Shown: piece after piece, positions 10,319-19,251 of the stretch | How the letters are laid out: each line of letters opens with the position of its first letter | How positions within the stretch are numbered: the first letter of the stretch is position 1 | Assembly: GCF_000964425.1 (NCBI RefSeq) | Contig: NZ_BANF01000027.1 | Coordinates: 62,001 to 126,000, forward strand | DNA length: 64,000 nt | From: Komagataeibacter intermedius TF2 | GTDB lineage: Bacteria; Pseudomonadota; Alphaproteobacteria; Acetobacterales; Acetobacteraceae | Reading direction: 5' to 3' | Notes under the pieces: model-generated | What the model was told of the DNA's origin: nothing | The model's database searches: none | What the model saw: the letters and a program-made list of their open reading frames with translations, nothing else | Program-made: the position numbers and the translations under genes

Positions 10319-11817
10319 ACGCCCTGCCCGCCCTTGTGCTGCTGCCCATTCTGGGCGGTGGGGTGGCATGGGTGGCCGGACGCATCCGGCCTGTCCCCAC
10401 ACCCGCATCGCGCGATGCCGCATGGTGGGTGGTGCTTGCGACGCTGGTCATGGAAACGCTGCTGCTGGCGCTGGTCACGTTCGGCCACCAGCCCCATGCG
10501 GGACCATGGCTGGCGCATTTTTCCATGCCATGGCTTCCCGCCATGGGCATTGCGGTCAGGCTGGACATGGATGGGCTTTCGCTGTCGCTGATCTGGCTAT
10601 CGCTCGTTCTGTGCTTTCCATGCGTATTCCTGTCCACCCGGCAGGTCACGGTGAATGCCGGGGCGTTCCACTTCCTTTTCCTTGCAACGCTTACGGGCGT
10701 CATCGGGACGTTCCTTGCCACCGACCTGTTCCTGTTCTTCTTTTTCTGGGAACTGATGCTGGTGCCCATGTTCGTGCTGATCGCCACATGGGGGCATGAA
10801 GACAGGCAGCGCGCGGCCATGACGTTTTTCATGTTCACGCAGGGCAGCGGGCTGCTCATGCTGGTGTCCATCCTGGGACTGGTCATGGCGCATTACCGGA
10901 CAACGGGTGTGCTGACGTTTGACTATGTCACGCTGTCGCGCACGCCGCTGTCCCCCGCCCTGTCCATGCTGCTCATGGTCGGGTTCTTCATGGCCTTTGC
11001 CGTCAAGCTGCCTGTCGTGCCGGTTCATGTCTGGCTGCCTGCCGCCCATACGCAGGCCCCCACGGCGGCCAGCGTGCTGCTGGCGGGGATCCTGCTCAAG
11101 ACCGGGGGATATGGCATGATCCGGTTCAACGTGATGCTGTTTCCCGATGCGGCCAGCCGTTTTGCGCCCATCGCCATGGGGCTGGGCGTGGCAGGTATCC
11201 TGTACGGCGCGTGGCTGTCGTTCGCGCAGGATGATGTCAAGCGCCTGATCGCCTATAGCAGCGTAAGCCACATGGGGTTTGTGCTGCTGGGCATCTTTTG
11301 CGGATCGCGCATGGGGATGCAGGGGGCAATCATGCAGATGCTGGCCCATGGGCTGAGCACGGCAGCGCTTTTCCTGATCGCGGGCGCCATACAGGACCGG
11401 CTGCATACACGTGACATGCGCCGTATTGGCGGATTGTGGGCGGCCATGCCACGCCTGTCCAGCGCGGGCGTGTTCTTTGCCGTGGCCGCACTTGGCATGC
11501 CGGGACTGGGTAATTTCACGGGCGAGTTCCTTGTCCTGCTGGCGGCGTGGCATGTCAGCCCGCCCCTCGCGACCGTGGCAGCCGCGGGGCTGGTGCCCGC
11601 CGCCATGTACGCGCTGCGGATGGTCAACCGCATATTTCTGGCCGCCCCCCGGGCGGGCCTGCGTCCCGGCCCGGATTTGCCCGCCCGGCAGATGGCGGTT
11701 CTGGCCTGCGTCATGGCCCTTGTGGTCATGCTGGGGCTGTATCCGCAGCCTTTCATGACATTTTCCCTGCCCCTGCCCGTTGCGGACATGACCGGTGGGG
11801 AGGATGGTGCGCCATGA
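10315..11817 (+). CDS. nuoM: NADH-quinone oxidoreductase subunit M
   Basis: Antiporter-like proton-pumping subunit, 500 residues. FFFFWELMLVPMFVLIATWG carries the conserved glutamate. KLPVVPVHVWLPAAHTQAPT and the helix ending ILLKTGGYGMIRF carry the conserved lysine and histidine positions. The start at 10315 overlaps the nuoL stop, and a longer in-frame alternative inside nuoL is rejected. The stop overlaps the nuoN start. Confidence 0.96.
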   Translation: MNALPALVLLPILGGGVAWVAGRIRPVPTPASRDAAWWVVLATLVMETLLLALVTFGHQPHAGPWLAHFSMPWLPAMGIAVRLDMDGLSLSLIWLSLVLCFPCVFLSTRQVTVNAGAFHFLFLATLTGVIGTFLATDLFLFFFFWELMLVPMFVLIATWGHEDRQRAAMTFFMFTQGSGLLMLVSILGLVMAHYRTTGVLTFDYVTLSRTPLSPALSMLLMVGFFMAFAVKLPVVPVHVWLPAAHTQAPTAASVLLAGILLKTGGYGMIRFNVMLFPDAASRFAPIAMGLGVAGILYGAWLSFAQDDVKRLIAYSSVSHMGFVLLGIFCGSRMGMQGAIMQMLAHGLSTAALFLIAGAIQDRLHTRDMRRIGGLWAAMPRLSSAGVFFAVAALGMPGLGNFTGEFLVLLAAWHVSPPLATVAAAGLVPAAMYALRMVNRIFLAAPRAGLRPGPDLPARQMAVLACVMALVVMLGLYPQPFMTFSLPLPVADMTGGEDGAP

Positions 11818-13289
11818 TCGGGCATGACGTTTTCCTGCCCGCACCGCTGCTGGTGCTGTCTTTCGGGATCATGATCGTGCTGGCAGCCACGGCATGCCGG
11901 CGTTCGGCGGGACGCAGCCTGCTGGGGGGAATGGTGACGCTGCTGCTGGCCCTAGCAGTCGTAGGGTTGCATACAGGCGGCGTGTCAGGGAGTGAAGGTG
12001 ACACCCTGTTCATTCAGGATCGCTGGACGACCTACACAGCCGCCCTGAGCCTGTTTTCCAGTATGTGCATCCTGCTCATGTCATGGCGGGACACGGCGCA
12101 TGAAGGGGCCGGGACGGGGGATGAATATGTCCTGCTGTTCATGCTGGGCACGCTTGGCGCGCTGGCCATGGTCTTCAGCGCAAATTACATGCCTTTTTTC
12201 ATGGGGCTGGAACTACTGGGCGTCTCCCTCATGGGACTTGTGGCCTTTCGGCGGCGTCCTGCCACGGCAGGGCATGAAGCCGCGATGAAATACCTGATCC
12301 TGTCCGGGGTTTCGTCCGCCATTCTCCTGTTCGGGATTGGCCTGGCCTATGGCGTGACGGGATCGCTGCGCTTTGCGCCGCCCGTTGCAACCGGGGATAT
12401 TCCCGCCGCATTGCCCATGGCTGCCACGGTCATGATCCTTGTCGGCATGTTCTTCAAGCTGTCCGCCGTGCCCTTTCACATGTGGCTTCCGGACGTGATG
12501 GAAGGCGCCCGCGTGCCTGTGGCGGCATTTCTGGCCGTGGTCTCGAAAATTGCGATATTTTCGTCACTTGTCCGCTATTTCGGCGCGGAAGAGCAGCCCC
12601 CGTTCCTTAATGACATCCTGTACGCCGTCATTGTCCTGACCATTCTGGGGGGCAACCTGCTTGCATTGCGCCAGACATCCCTTCCCCGGCTCATGGCCTG
12701 TTCATCCATTGCGCATGTCGGATATCTGCTGATCGCCTTCCTCTGTCCCGGCCTGCTGCAAGCGGGGGCCATAACCATTTATCTTGCGGCGTACAGCGCC
12801 AGTACGCTGGGCGTATTTGCGATCATGACCGCCTTTGCCCCCCCTGACGGGCCGGAAGGCACGGTTATCGCGCAATGGACCGGACTGTTTTCCAGCCGTC
12901 CCTTCCTGGCTTCGGCCATGACACTCATGCTGCTTTCGCTGGCAGGCATTCCGCCCGGCATCGGTTTCCTTGCCAAATTCCAGATCGCTGCAACCGGTGT
13001 CGCACACCAGCGTGACCTGCTGGTGTGTGTACTCGTCATCGGCAGCATTATCGGGCTGTATTATTACCTGAACATCATCCGCGTCATGCTGGCGGCTCCG
13101 TTATTCCCATCCGCCGGCCAGAACCGGGACAGTCGTCCGGAACTGACGGCGCTTGTCATCGTTCTGACCATAATCGTGGTCATCGGCGGGCTTTTTCCTG
13201 TCCGTGCCATCCACCCGATTCTTCCCATGCACCCTGCCCTGCCTGAAACACGGGACGAAACGGTGCATTGGCGGGCCGGCCTGCGATGA
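11814..13289 (+). CDS. nuoN: NADH-quinone oxidoreductase subunit N
   Basis: Third antiporter-like subunit of complex I, 491 residues with about 13-14 membrane segments. Family signatures are FMGLELLGVSLMGLVAFRR, FKLSAVPFHMWLPDVMEGA and SLAGIPPGIGFLAKFQ. GGGGAGG lies 9-15 bases upstream of the ATG at 11814, which overlaps the nuoM stop. It is the last recognisable complex I gene of the operon. Confidence 0.95.
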   Translation: MIGHDVFLPAPLLVLSFGIMIVLAATACRRSAGRSLLGGMVTLLLALAVVGLHTGGVSGSEGDTLFIQDRWTTYTAALSLFSSMCILLMSWRDTAHEGAGTGDEYVLLFMLGTLGALAMVFSANYMPFFMGLELLGVSLMGLVAFRRRPATAGHEAAMKYLILSGVSSAILLFGIGLAYGVTGSLRFAPPVATGDIPAALPMAATVMILVGMFFKLSAVPFHMWLPDVMEGARVPVAAFLAVVSKIAIFSSLVRYFGAEEQPPFLNDILYAVIVLTILGGNLLALRQTSLPRLMACSSIAHVGYLLIAFLCPGLLQAGAITIYLAAYSASTLGVFAIMTAFAPPDGPEGTVIAQWTGLFSSRPFLASAMTLMLLSLAGIPPGIGFLAKFQIAATGVAHQRDLLVCVLVIGSIIGLYYYLNIIRVMLAAPLFPSAGQNRDSRPELTALVIVLTIIVVIGGLFPVRAIHPILPMHPALPETRDETVHWRAGLR

Positions 13290-13313
13290 CCCAAACATGG
13301 AAAGGATTTTCCC

Positions 13314-13814
13314 ATGTCCTCTCGTGTCTTTCACATCCTGGCGCAAAAAGGCAACACGGTCATTACCGTCCGGGCGGACGACCCTGTGCTGGATGTCGCA
13401 ACCACGCTGGCGCGACACAATATTGGCGGCGCACCCGTTCTGGGCGCCGATGACCAGCTGGTGGGCATGATATCGGAAAAAGTGATCGTTCATGCATTAT
13501 CCCAGCGCGGCGCGGACATATCCACCCTGACCGCGAAAGATATCATGACAAGGGATACGCCAACCGCAACGCCCGATGACAGTATTTATGATATTGCCTG
13601 CCGCATGACATATTCGCGCAGCCGGCACGTGCCCGTTATGGAAAACGGCAAACTGGCGGGACTGGTCAGCATCGGGGACATTGTCAAACTACGTGCTGAA
13701 AATGCCGAACAGGAAGCGCGTGAACTACAGGATTATGTGACCGGCAGCGACCATGGCGCAGTCAAGTCCCCCAATGATGCTCCCCCCATGCAATGCGGGG
13801 ACAAGGAAAGCTGA
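13314..13814 (+). CDS. two-CBS-domain protein, distal gene of the nuo operon
   Basis: Soluble 166-residue protein made of two CBS motifs, roughly residues 8-63 (VRADDPVLDVATTLARHNIGG) and 75-130 (DTPTATPDDSIYDIACRM, then SRSRHVPVM). CBS pairs commonly bind adenine nucleotides or NAD(H) and act as energy or redox sensors. It starts 25 bases after nuoN behind an AAAGGA site, so it is probably cotranscribed with complex I. A role in sensing adenylates or nicotinamide nucleotides to tune respiration is an inference. No other domain is visible. Confidence 0.88.
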   Translation: MSSRVFHILAQKGNTVITVRADDPVLDVATTLARHNIGGAPVLGADDQLVGMISEKVIVHALSQRGADISTLTAKDIMTRDTPTATPDDSIYDIACRMTYSRSRHVPVMENGKLAGLVSIGDIVKLRAENAEQEARELQDYVTGSDHGAVKSPNDAPPMQCGDKES

Positions 13815-13828
13815 TCCGCCGCTTTTTC

Positions 13829-14152
13829 ATGTCTCCTTCCGCTGGTACGGCTGTCCTGCCGCTGGCGTTCATGCCGGGCCTGGCACTGGCCAATTCCCCC
13901 CAGGCCGCGCAATACCATCGACTGGTCACGCTGGCGCTGTTCGGGTTCATCAATATCGGGGTATCGCTGATGGACCTGCACGCCAGCATGCTGCTGGCCC
14001 CCGTGCTGCCTGGCATCATCCTTGCGCTGCGGGTTGGCAAACCGGCTGGGGTTTTCGGCGCGACAATGCTGGCTGTTCGACTGAAACTCTCTCCCCCGAC
14101 CCTGACTGCCTGCAGTCAGCTTCCGCGCGCCAGTTTCATGAGGGCAAGGTAA
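13829..14152 (+). CDS. possible small membrane protein or gene remnant
   Basis: An open frame of about 107 residues (an in-frame start at 13793 is also possible) with a hydrophobic signal-like stretch (LPLAFMPGLALA). It has two further hydrophobic segments around LVTLALFGFINIGVSLM and MLLAPVLPGIILALR. Its last 37 bases overlap the end of the convergent permease gene, so the C-terminus is probably accidental. No good ribosome site is visible. It may be the truncated N-terminal end of a larger membrane transporter. I do not recognise it, and it may not be expressed. Confidence 0.25.
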   Translation: MSPSAGTAVLPLAFMPGLALANSPQAAQYHRLVTLALFGFINIGVSLMDLHASMLLAPVLPGIILALRVGKPAGVFGATMLAVRLKLSPPTLTACSQLPRASFMRAR

Positions 14153-15588
14153 CTTCCCCCCCCTGTCAGACACCCCATGAACCATGCAAATCCGGACAGC
14201 GCCGATAACGCGGGTATGAACACGCCCGCGCTTCCCACCATGACGGCGATAAGGAGGGCGGCGACCGCAGCCGGGTTAACCCCGTTACGGTACCAGTAGC
14301 AGCCCTGCGGACTGGTTGTATAAAGTGCTGCCACATCGACCTGCCGACGGTGCACGATATAATAATCGCACACAAGAATACCGAATAAGGGACCGATAAA
14401 CGTGGCCAGCACATCCAGCGTCAGGTGCATGAGCTGCGGACTGCCATACAGCTTCCATGGCATGATGAGGATGGAGCCTGCCGCTGCAATCATGCCGCCA
14501 CCGCGCAGGCTGATATGCCGGGGCGAAAGATTGGAAAAATCAAACGAGGCCGAGACGAAATTGGCCACGATATTGATGCCTGCCGTGGCAATGATGAAGG
14601 TCAGCATGCCGAATATGACCGCTGTCAGGCTATCGATATGCGCCACCGTTTCCACCGGATCGATCATGACATGGCCAAAGGCCGGGGCCGTCAGCGCAAT
14701 GGTACAGATCGTCAGGGCCGAAAACCCGACAAAATTGAACGGCAATCCCCAGAAATTACCACGCCGGATATCCACAACACTGCGGCCATACCGGGCAAAG
14801 TCGCCAAAATTGAGCATCGGCCCGGAAAAATAGGAAACCACAAGGGCCACGGCATTCACGCCCGTCCATACAAGTTCGCCCCCATGCAGGGGGGCGCCAA
14901 CACCGGAAATCTGAAGGGAAAAATGGCGCCACCCCACACGATGGAGCAGATACAGGTCCAGCGCGATCATGACCGCATAGACGGCAGGCCCGGCCAGTTC
15001 GATAAACCGGCGGATTGTCTCGATCCCGCGCCAGAAAATGGCGGCCTGCACCAGCCATAACAGGGCGAACGCCCCCCACCCCACGACGGAAAGCCCCAGC
15101 ATGCCATGCAGCCCGGCCTCCGCCCATGGCGTCAGGCCGGGAACAAGCCGCAGGGCCAGCACGACCAGCGCGTTTGACGCCAGCCATGTCTGTATCCCGT
15201 ACCAGCATACAGCGATCACACCGCGTATCAGGGCCGGGATATTGGCCCCCAGCACGCCAAAGGACATACGGCACACAACCGGAAACGGCGTGCCCGTGCG
15301 CTGGCTGGGCACGGCGACAAGGTTACACAGGACGTTGACGATCAGCACACCAGCCAGCAGGGCGACAAACACCAGCCCCGAAGGCAGGCCAAGCGTAAAC
15401 AGGTTTCCCGCTGTCACATAACCGCCAACGCTATGCACATCCGACATCCAGAAGGAGAGGTAATCGTACCAGCCCCAGTCCTGCCGTTCCGCAGGCAACA
15501 GGTCGCGATTGCGCAACCTGTCATCCTTCCCCCCTGGCTGCATGACCGGAGAACGTGAAACCTCTTCCGGTCGTATGTGCATGTTCAT
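14116..15588 (-). CDS. NCS1 family nucleobase/allantoin/hydantoin permease
   Basis: Inner-membrane cation symporter of the nucleobase:cation symporter-1 family, 490 residues with about 12 helices. The N-terminal family motif is visible around DLLPAERQDWGWYDYLSFWMSD, with GGYVTAG and PVVCRMSFGVLGANIPAL further on. Known members carry cytosine, uracil, allantoin or benzyl-hydantoin; the exact substrate is not predictable here. A GGAGG ribosome site precedes the ATG. It lies 88 bases behind a TonB receptor on the same strand and is probably cotranscribed with it, giving an outer plus inner membrane uptake route. Confidence 0.88.
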   Translation of the reverse strand: MNMHIRPEEVSRSPVMQPGGKDDRLRNRDLLPAERQDWGWYDYLSFWMSDVHSVGGYVTAGNLFTLGLPSGLVFVALLAGVLIVNVLCNLVAVPSQRTGTPFPVVCRMSFGVLGANIPALIRGVIAVCWYGIQTWLASNALVVLALRLVPGLTPWAEAGLHGMLGLSVVGWGAFALLWLVQAAIFWRGIETIRRFIELAGPAVYAVMIALDLYLLHRVGWRHFSLQISGVGAPLHGGELVWTGVNAVALVVSYFSGPMLNFGDFARYGRSVVDIRRGNFWGLPFNFVGFSALTICTIALTAPAFGHVMIDPVETVAHIDSLTAVIFGMLTFIIATAGINIVANFVSASFDFSNLSPRHISLRGGGMIAAAGSILIMPWKLYGSPQLMHLTLDVLATFIGPLFGILVCDYYIVHRRQVDVAALYTTSPQGCYWYRNGVNPAAVAALLIAVMVGSAGVFIPALSALSGFAWFMGCLTGGGSYLALMKLARGS

Positions 15589-15676
15589 GCGCGTAACCTC
15601 CGCAGGACACTATGGTGGGGTGTGCCTGCCGTGTGAAGGTCATGCCCGTGTGCGTATCCCATTACATGATGCCCGC

Positions 15677-18172
15677 TCAGAACCCTGCTCGGAAGGTCAC
15701 GACAGCCGAAAAACGACCCAGCGTATTATAGGTGGGCGCCGTACCCTGAACCTTGCCAATGGTTGTATTGGTCAGGCTGACGCTGTTGATGGCGGAATAG
15801 GCATGGGTATCGATCATGTTGTTGACCCACAGCATGATTTCCGGACTCTTGAGAAAGCTCAGCCCGCGCCCGACAAGGCTGTTGCGCGGCAGGCGCGCGC
15901 CCACGGTCGCATTCATGGTGTACAGCGACGGCAGGGCTTCCTGGTTCATGAAGGTCGAATACTGTTTGGAAAAGTAATTCAGGCCATAATTCCAGAAGAA
16001 AATCCCGTTATCCCAGTCCACCCCCAGCGAAGCCGCCCATGTGGGCGTATTGACCGCCATCTTGCCCTTGGTTGGCAGGCCCTGAATATCGTTATCGATG
16101 GTCGAATGCAGATACTGCATGGATGCATAGGGCCGGAAATGGTGAATGGGTCGCGTGCCGATTTCCGCGTCAAAGCCGTTGGTGGTCTGGTTGCCCGCGT
16201 CAATGACCTGCCCGATGGCCTCGTTCCCCAGGAACATGGACGTGGAAACCTGATGATGCGACAGGTTGTAATGGAAATAGGTAAAGGACCCGATGATGTA
16301 TTTACCGGTATAGCGCACGCCCACTTCTTCCGTGATATTGTATTCATCATGGATGTGTGTCTCGCCCTGGTTGGCGATCTGCCCGGTATTGGGATTGATG
16401 GTGGTGATCATGGCGCTGTCAGGTGGCGCCTTGGCGCCGGTCGAGACCCCACCAAAGATCTGCACATACTTGTTCAGCTGGAAATGGCCGCCAAGGGTGG
16501 GAAGTGGCATGAACTCATTGGCGCTGACCTTGCGCTGCAGGCCGGGGATATTGTCGGTGCCATCACGATGGATCATGGTGACGCGCATGCCCCCGTCCAG
16601 AACCAGCCGCCCGTTCAGAAGTGTAACCGTATCGCCAGCATAGATTCCGTTGACAGTGGAAATATCGCTGTAATTCTGGGAATAGAAGATCTGGCCATTT
16701 GCCAGCCGCAGTGACTTGCTTGCCTTGCCCCATGATGTCGCCGGATCGCCACTGCTGCTGACACCGGTATAACCGACCAGGTTGGTCGAATTGTCATAAT
16801 CGAACCAGTAGCCAAGGTAGATGTGGTGATGCCCGACCTTGTAACTCAGCTTGGCATTCACGCCGCCACGCATTTCGTTCAGGCTGCTGTACTGCTCCGT
16901 CACGCCATAGGACTGACCCGGCAGCTGATTGGGTATCGAAATGGACTGCGGGCTGCCGCCATATCCATAATAAACCTGATCGTTCAGGTCGAAGCCCGAA
17001 CCATAGACCTTCTGATTGGCGGCCACGTAGGGGGTTACATCCAGCGCCAGACGCCCGAAATTGAAGTGCGACGGCGCTGCAATGTTGAAGGTCTTGGAAT
17101 GAAGCCAGTTCAGCTTCCAGTAATCGGTGCCACCGTCGGCATTGTTCTGGTCGTAAGAACCGGACAGTTCATTCTTGAGGCCCTTCTGCTTCCAGCTGGC
17201 CATGGTCATGTCCCAGTACGGCTCGTTCCCGATAATGCCGCGCGTAAAGCCACCGACCAGCGACACCCGATTACCGTCCCCCCATTCCTTGAGGATCTTG
17301 AAATCGATGTGCTTGAAGTCTTCCTGACCCGGTCCATGATAGAACGTGTCATGCTGGTTGGAAAACGAGATGTAGGACCGGATGCCCGTCTTGCCCCATT
17401 CCCCCGTATCCACGCGCAGGAACTGGCGGGTATAGTCACGGTTGCCCACGCCCACGTCCCCCAGTCCGCCGAATTTCCTGGAGGGATCGCGGGTCTTGAA
17501 CTCGAACATGCCGCCAGATCCGTTGATGGCGGGGGTATCGAGATTGGATGAACCGGGCTGCACGGATACGCTGCCGATATTCTCGCTGTCCGTTACCCAT
17601 GCCACGTCAAGGTTGTAGCCACCGATACTGCTCAGCGGCATGCCTTCCCACACATTGGCGATCTGGTCCTGCGTCAGGCCACGCATGCTCAGGGCGGATT
17701 TTTCGTGGCCGGCGGGGTCGGTGTTCGCCACCACGATACCCGGCAGCAGCTTGACGGCGTTATAGGCATTCTGCGCAGGGGACTGCTTCATGATGTAGTC
17801 AGGCGTCACGGTGCTGCGCGCCTTGGGGGCGGTCTGTTTCTGGATCAGCCCGCCACCGGGCGCGCGTCCGGTCACGCCGTCGGCCGAATGGACAACAATC
17901 GCCCCCACCCGGATCTGTTCAGCCCCGCCCGTGGCGCGGACGCCCTGCGGCTGTGCTGCCGTACCGGTATGCTGGGCGGTCGCGGGGCGGGCATGTGCGG
18001 AATGGGTCTGGACCGTACGGGCCAGTGCGGCCCCGCGTGGTGCACTCAGTGCCAGCGCGGTGGTAATGACCAGGAAAACCCGGAGGCTGGCGGGCTGAAC
18101 GGAAAAACGGGGCAGCGGCGCGGCCAACCTGGGGGAATACGATCCGATCAGGCTTTTTCCGTCAAGGCACAT
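15677..18172 (-). CDS. TonB-dependent outer-membrane receptor (1)
   Basis: Outer-membrane beta-barrel receptor for energised uptake, 831 residues. The long basic N-terminus with a hydrophobic stretch (VFLVITTALALSAPRGAALA) is consistent with an export signal. The plug domain covers roughly residues 120-280 (ALSMRGLTQDQIANVWEGMPL). The barrel ends with an aromatic residue in VTFRAGF, as barrel proteins do. A GAAGGA ribosome site lies 8 bases upstream of the ATG, and a TTGACA promoter under an apparent operator sits about 100 bases upstream. Its ligand is unknown. The downstream NCS1 permease suggests a nucleobase or ureide rather than a siderophore (inference). Confidence 0.92.
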   Translation of the reverse strand: MCLDGKSLIGSYSPRLAAPLPRFSVQPASLRVFLVITTALALSAPRGAALARTVQTHSAHARPATAQHTGTAAQPQGVRATGGAEQIRVGAIVVHSADGVTGRAPGGGLIQKQTAPKARSTVTPDYIMKQSPAQNAYNAVKLLPGIVVANTDPAGHEKSALSMRGLTQDQIANVWEGMPLSSIGGYNLDVAWVTDSENIGSVSVQPGSSNLDTPAINGSGGMFEFKTRDPSRKFGGLGDVGVGNRDYTRQFLRVDTGEWGKTGIRSYISFSNQHDTFYHGPGQEDFKHIDFKILKEWGDGNRVSLVGGFTRGIIGNEPYWDMTMASWKQKGLKNELSGSYDQNNADGGTDYWKLNWLHSKTFNIAAPSHFNFGRLALDVTPYVAANQKVYGSGFDLNDQVYYGYGGSPQSISIPNQLPGQSYGVTEQYSSLNEMRGGVNAKLSYKVGHHHIYLGYWFDYDNSTNLVGYTGVSSSGDPATSWGKASKSLRLANGQIFYSQNYSDISTVNGIYAGDTVTLLNGRLVLDGGMRVTMIHRDGTDNIPGLQRKVSANEFMPLPTLGGHFQLNKYVQIFGGVSTGAKAPPDSAMITTINPNTGQIANQGETHIHDEYNITEEVGVRYTGKYIIGSFTYFHYNLSHHQVSTSMFLGNEAIGQVIDAGNQTTNGFDAEIGTRPIHHFRPYASMQYLHSTIDNDIQGLPTKGKMAVNTPTWAASLGVDWDNGIFFWNYGLNYFSKQYSTFMNQEALPSLYTMNATVGARLPRNSLVGRGLSFLKSPEIMLWVNNMIDTHAYSAINSVSLTNTTIGKVQGTAPTYNTLGRFSAVVTFRAGF

Positions 18173-18236
18173 TGCCGGTGTCCTTCATTTTTTATCCCGC
18201 GCAACAGGGCCGGGATTGCGACGTGAAATGATACTT

Positions 18237-18252
18237 GAGAGAAATGTCTCTC
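18237..18252 (-). promoter_or_regulatory. short perfect hairpin in the leader of TonB receptor 1
   Basis: A perfect 6-bp inverted repeat, GAGAGA and TCTCTC with a 4-base loop, lies between the predicted promoter and the ribosome site of the receptor gene. It could form a small hairpin in the roughly 90-base leader. Function is unknown. Confidence 0.3.
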
Positions 18253-18266
18253 GTTACAGATGTAAA

Positions 18267-18311
18267 ATAATATGCGTACAAAATGCGTGTCAACGCATAT
18301 TGTTTACAAAA
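18267..18311 (-). promoter_or_regulatory. promoter and double operator upstream of TonB receptor 1
   Basis: Reading leftward, a consensus TTGACA (-35, 18288-18293) and TATTAT (-10, 18267-18272) are spaced by 15 bp. A 9-bp perfect inverted repeat, AATATGCGT (18269-18277) and ACGCATATT (18293-18301), spans exactly this core promoter. Four bases upstream of the -35 box is TATTGTTTACAAAA (18298-18311), which matches the palindrome at 19161-19174 in 12 of 14 positions. That palindrome has the TTGT-2-ACAA form of GntR/FadR-family operators. The site is probably bound by the neighbouring GntR protein, and the repeat over the core may bind a second regulator. Confidence 0.6.
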
Positions 18312-18318
18312 ATGGATT

Positions 18319-19089
18319 TCAATCCTGATACGCGCAGATATCCGTCCCGGATGCCAGATAACGCTGCAGTTCGGGGGACAGGCCCACTGTTTCCATAGGG
18401 GCATGATGGTGCACGGACGGCGCGGGGTGCGATAACAGGTTACGGACTTCCTGCAGGCTTTCGTGCAGGGAGCACATGACTGGTGCCGCGACATCCGGGG
18501 CAATTCGCGCGGCAAACCCTGCAAGCCCGGCCCCCCCAAGCAGCACGCGGGCCGCGCCGTCATGCCGCACGGCATCGTTACATGTCCGTACGATCTGGCG
18601 GCAGGCGGCGCCCCCCCCTTTCGCCAGCACGTTCCCCGCCGCGGGCAGTATCCGGATGGAGGCCAGCCGCGCGCCCAGCCCCATGGCCTGTACCAGCTCC
18701 GCCAGCATGGGCTTCCATTCCTGCCCACCCGTTACGATGGAAAAACGCCCCGGAAGCCGTGCCGCCCGCATAAGGGACGCCTGCGCCATGCCCGCAACCG
18801 GCACCGGGCAGATACTGGCCAGTGCCTCGCGGCCCGGATCACCAAAACAGGCCACCAGCACCCCGTCAAACGGTCCACGCGCACATGCCAGCGCATCCAG
18901 CACCGCATGGCCCGCAATCGTGACGGACACGCGGTTGGTAATGTAGCGCGCCCCGAAACGCGCGGTTACCGCTTCCACTGCAACAGCACCGTCAAACAGT
19001 GCTTTGGCATGGGCCACCATGCGGCGCGTCATGTCCGTATCGGTATTCGGATTGATAAGCAGCAGACGCGGCACGGGCAGGGCATCCAA
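18319..19089 (-). CDS. Asp/Glu/hydantoin racemase-family protein lacking the second catalytic cysteine
   Basis: 256-residue cytosolic protein of the family that includes hydantoin and allantoin racemases. The opening LLLINPNTDTDM and the first catalytic segment ACFGDPG (C81) are intact. The second cysteine, normally in a GCAG motif, is replaced: the protein reads LLGGAGLAG with glycine at residue 186 (codon GGG in a run of seven G). Cofactor-independent two-base racemisation is therefore doubtful. The TTG start at 19089 is uncertain, since GTG at 19074 would give a more typical N-terminus. It lies beside the NCS1 permease and GntR genes and under the same kind of operator. Confidence 0.8.
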   Translation of the reverse strand: MDALPVPRLLLINPNTDTDMTRRMVAHAKALFDGAVAVEAVTARFGARYITNRVSVTIAGHAVLDALACARGPFDGVLVACFGDPGREALASICPVPVAGMAQASLMRAARLPGRFSIVTGGQEWKPMLAELVQAMGLGARLASIRILPAAGNVLAKGGGAACRQIVRTCNDAVRHDGAARVLLGGAGLAGFAARIAPDVAAPVMCSLHESLQEVRNLLSHPAPSVHHHAPMETVGLSPELQRYLASGTDICAYQD

Positions 19090-19128
19090 TCGTGATGAGA
19101 CAGGTCATATCAGCGACCTTTGTCAGTC

Positions 19129-19174
19129 AGTATGATTTGGAAACGTATTTCGTCAACCATTATTGTTCACAATA
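19129..19174 (-). promoter_or_regulatory. promoter and GntR-type operator between racemase and gntR
   Basis: A perfect palindrome TATTGT-TC-ACAATA lies at 19161-19174. Four bases from it, reading leftward toward the racemase-family gene, is TTGACG (-35, 19151-19156). A 16-bp spacer follows, then CATACT (-10, 19129-19134). The operator-to-promoter spacing equals that at TonB receptor 1. The site also precedes the gntR gene, so autoregulation is likely. Confidence 0.6.
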
Positions 19175-19251
19175 TCAAACCCCTTGACGGGAACAGCAGA
19201 CTGTCCCAACAGAAATGCGTTTCAGCAAAACCGGGGGGGGGAACACGGGCC

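Noticed and set aside
13781-13802. CCCC/GGGG hairpin near the end of the CBS gene as a terminator
   Set aside because: The stem is only about 4-5 bp with mismatches, and it lies within coding sequence.
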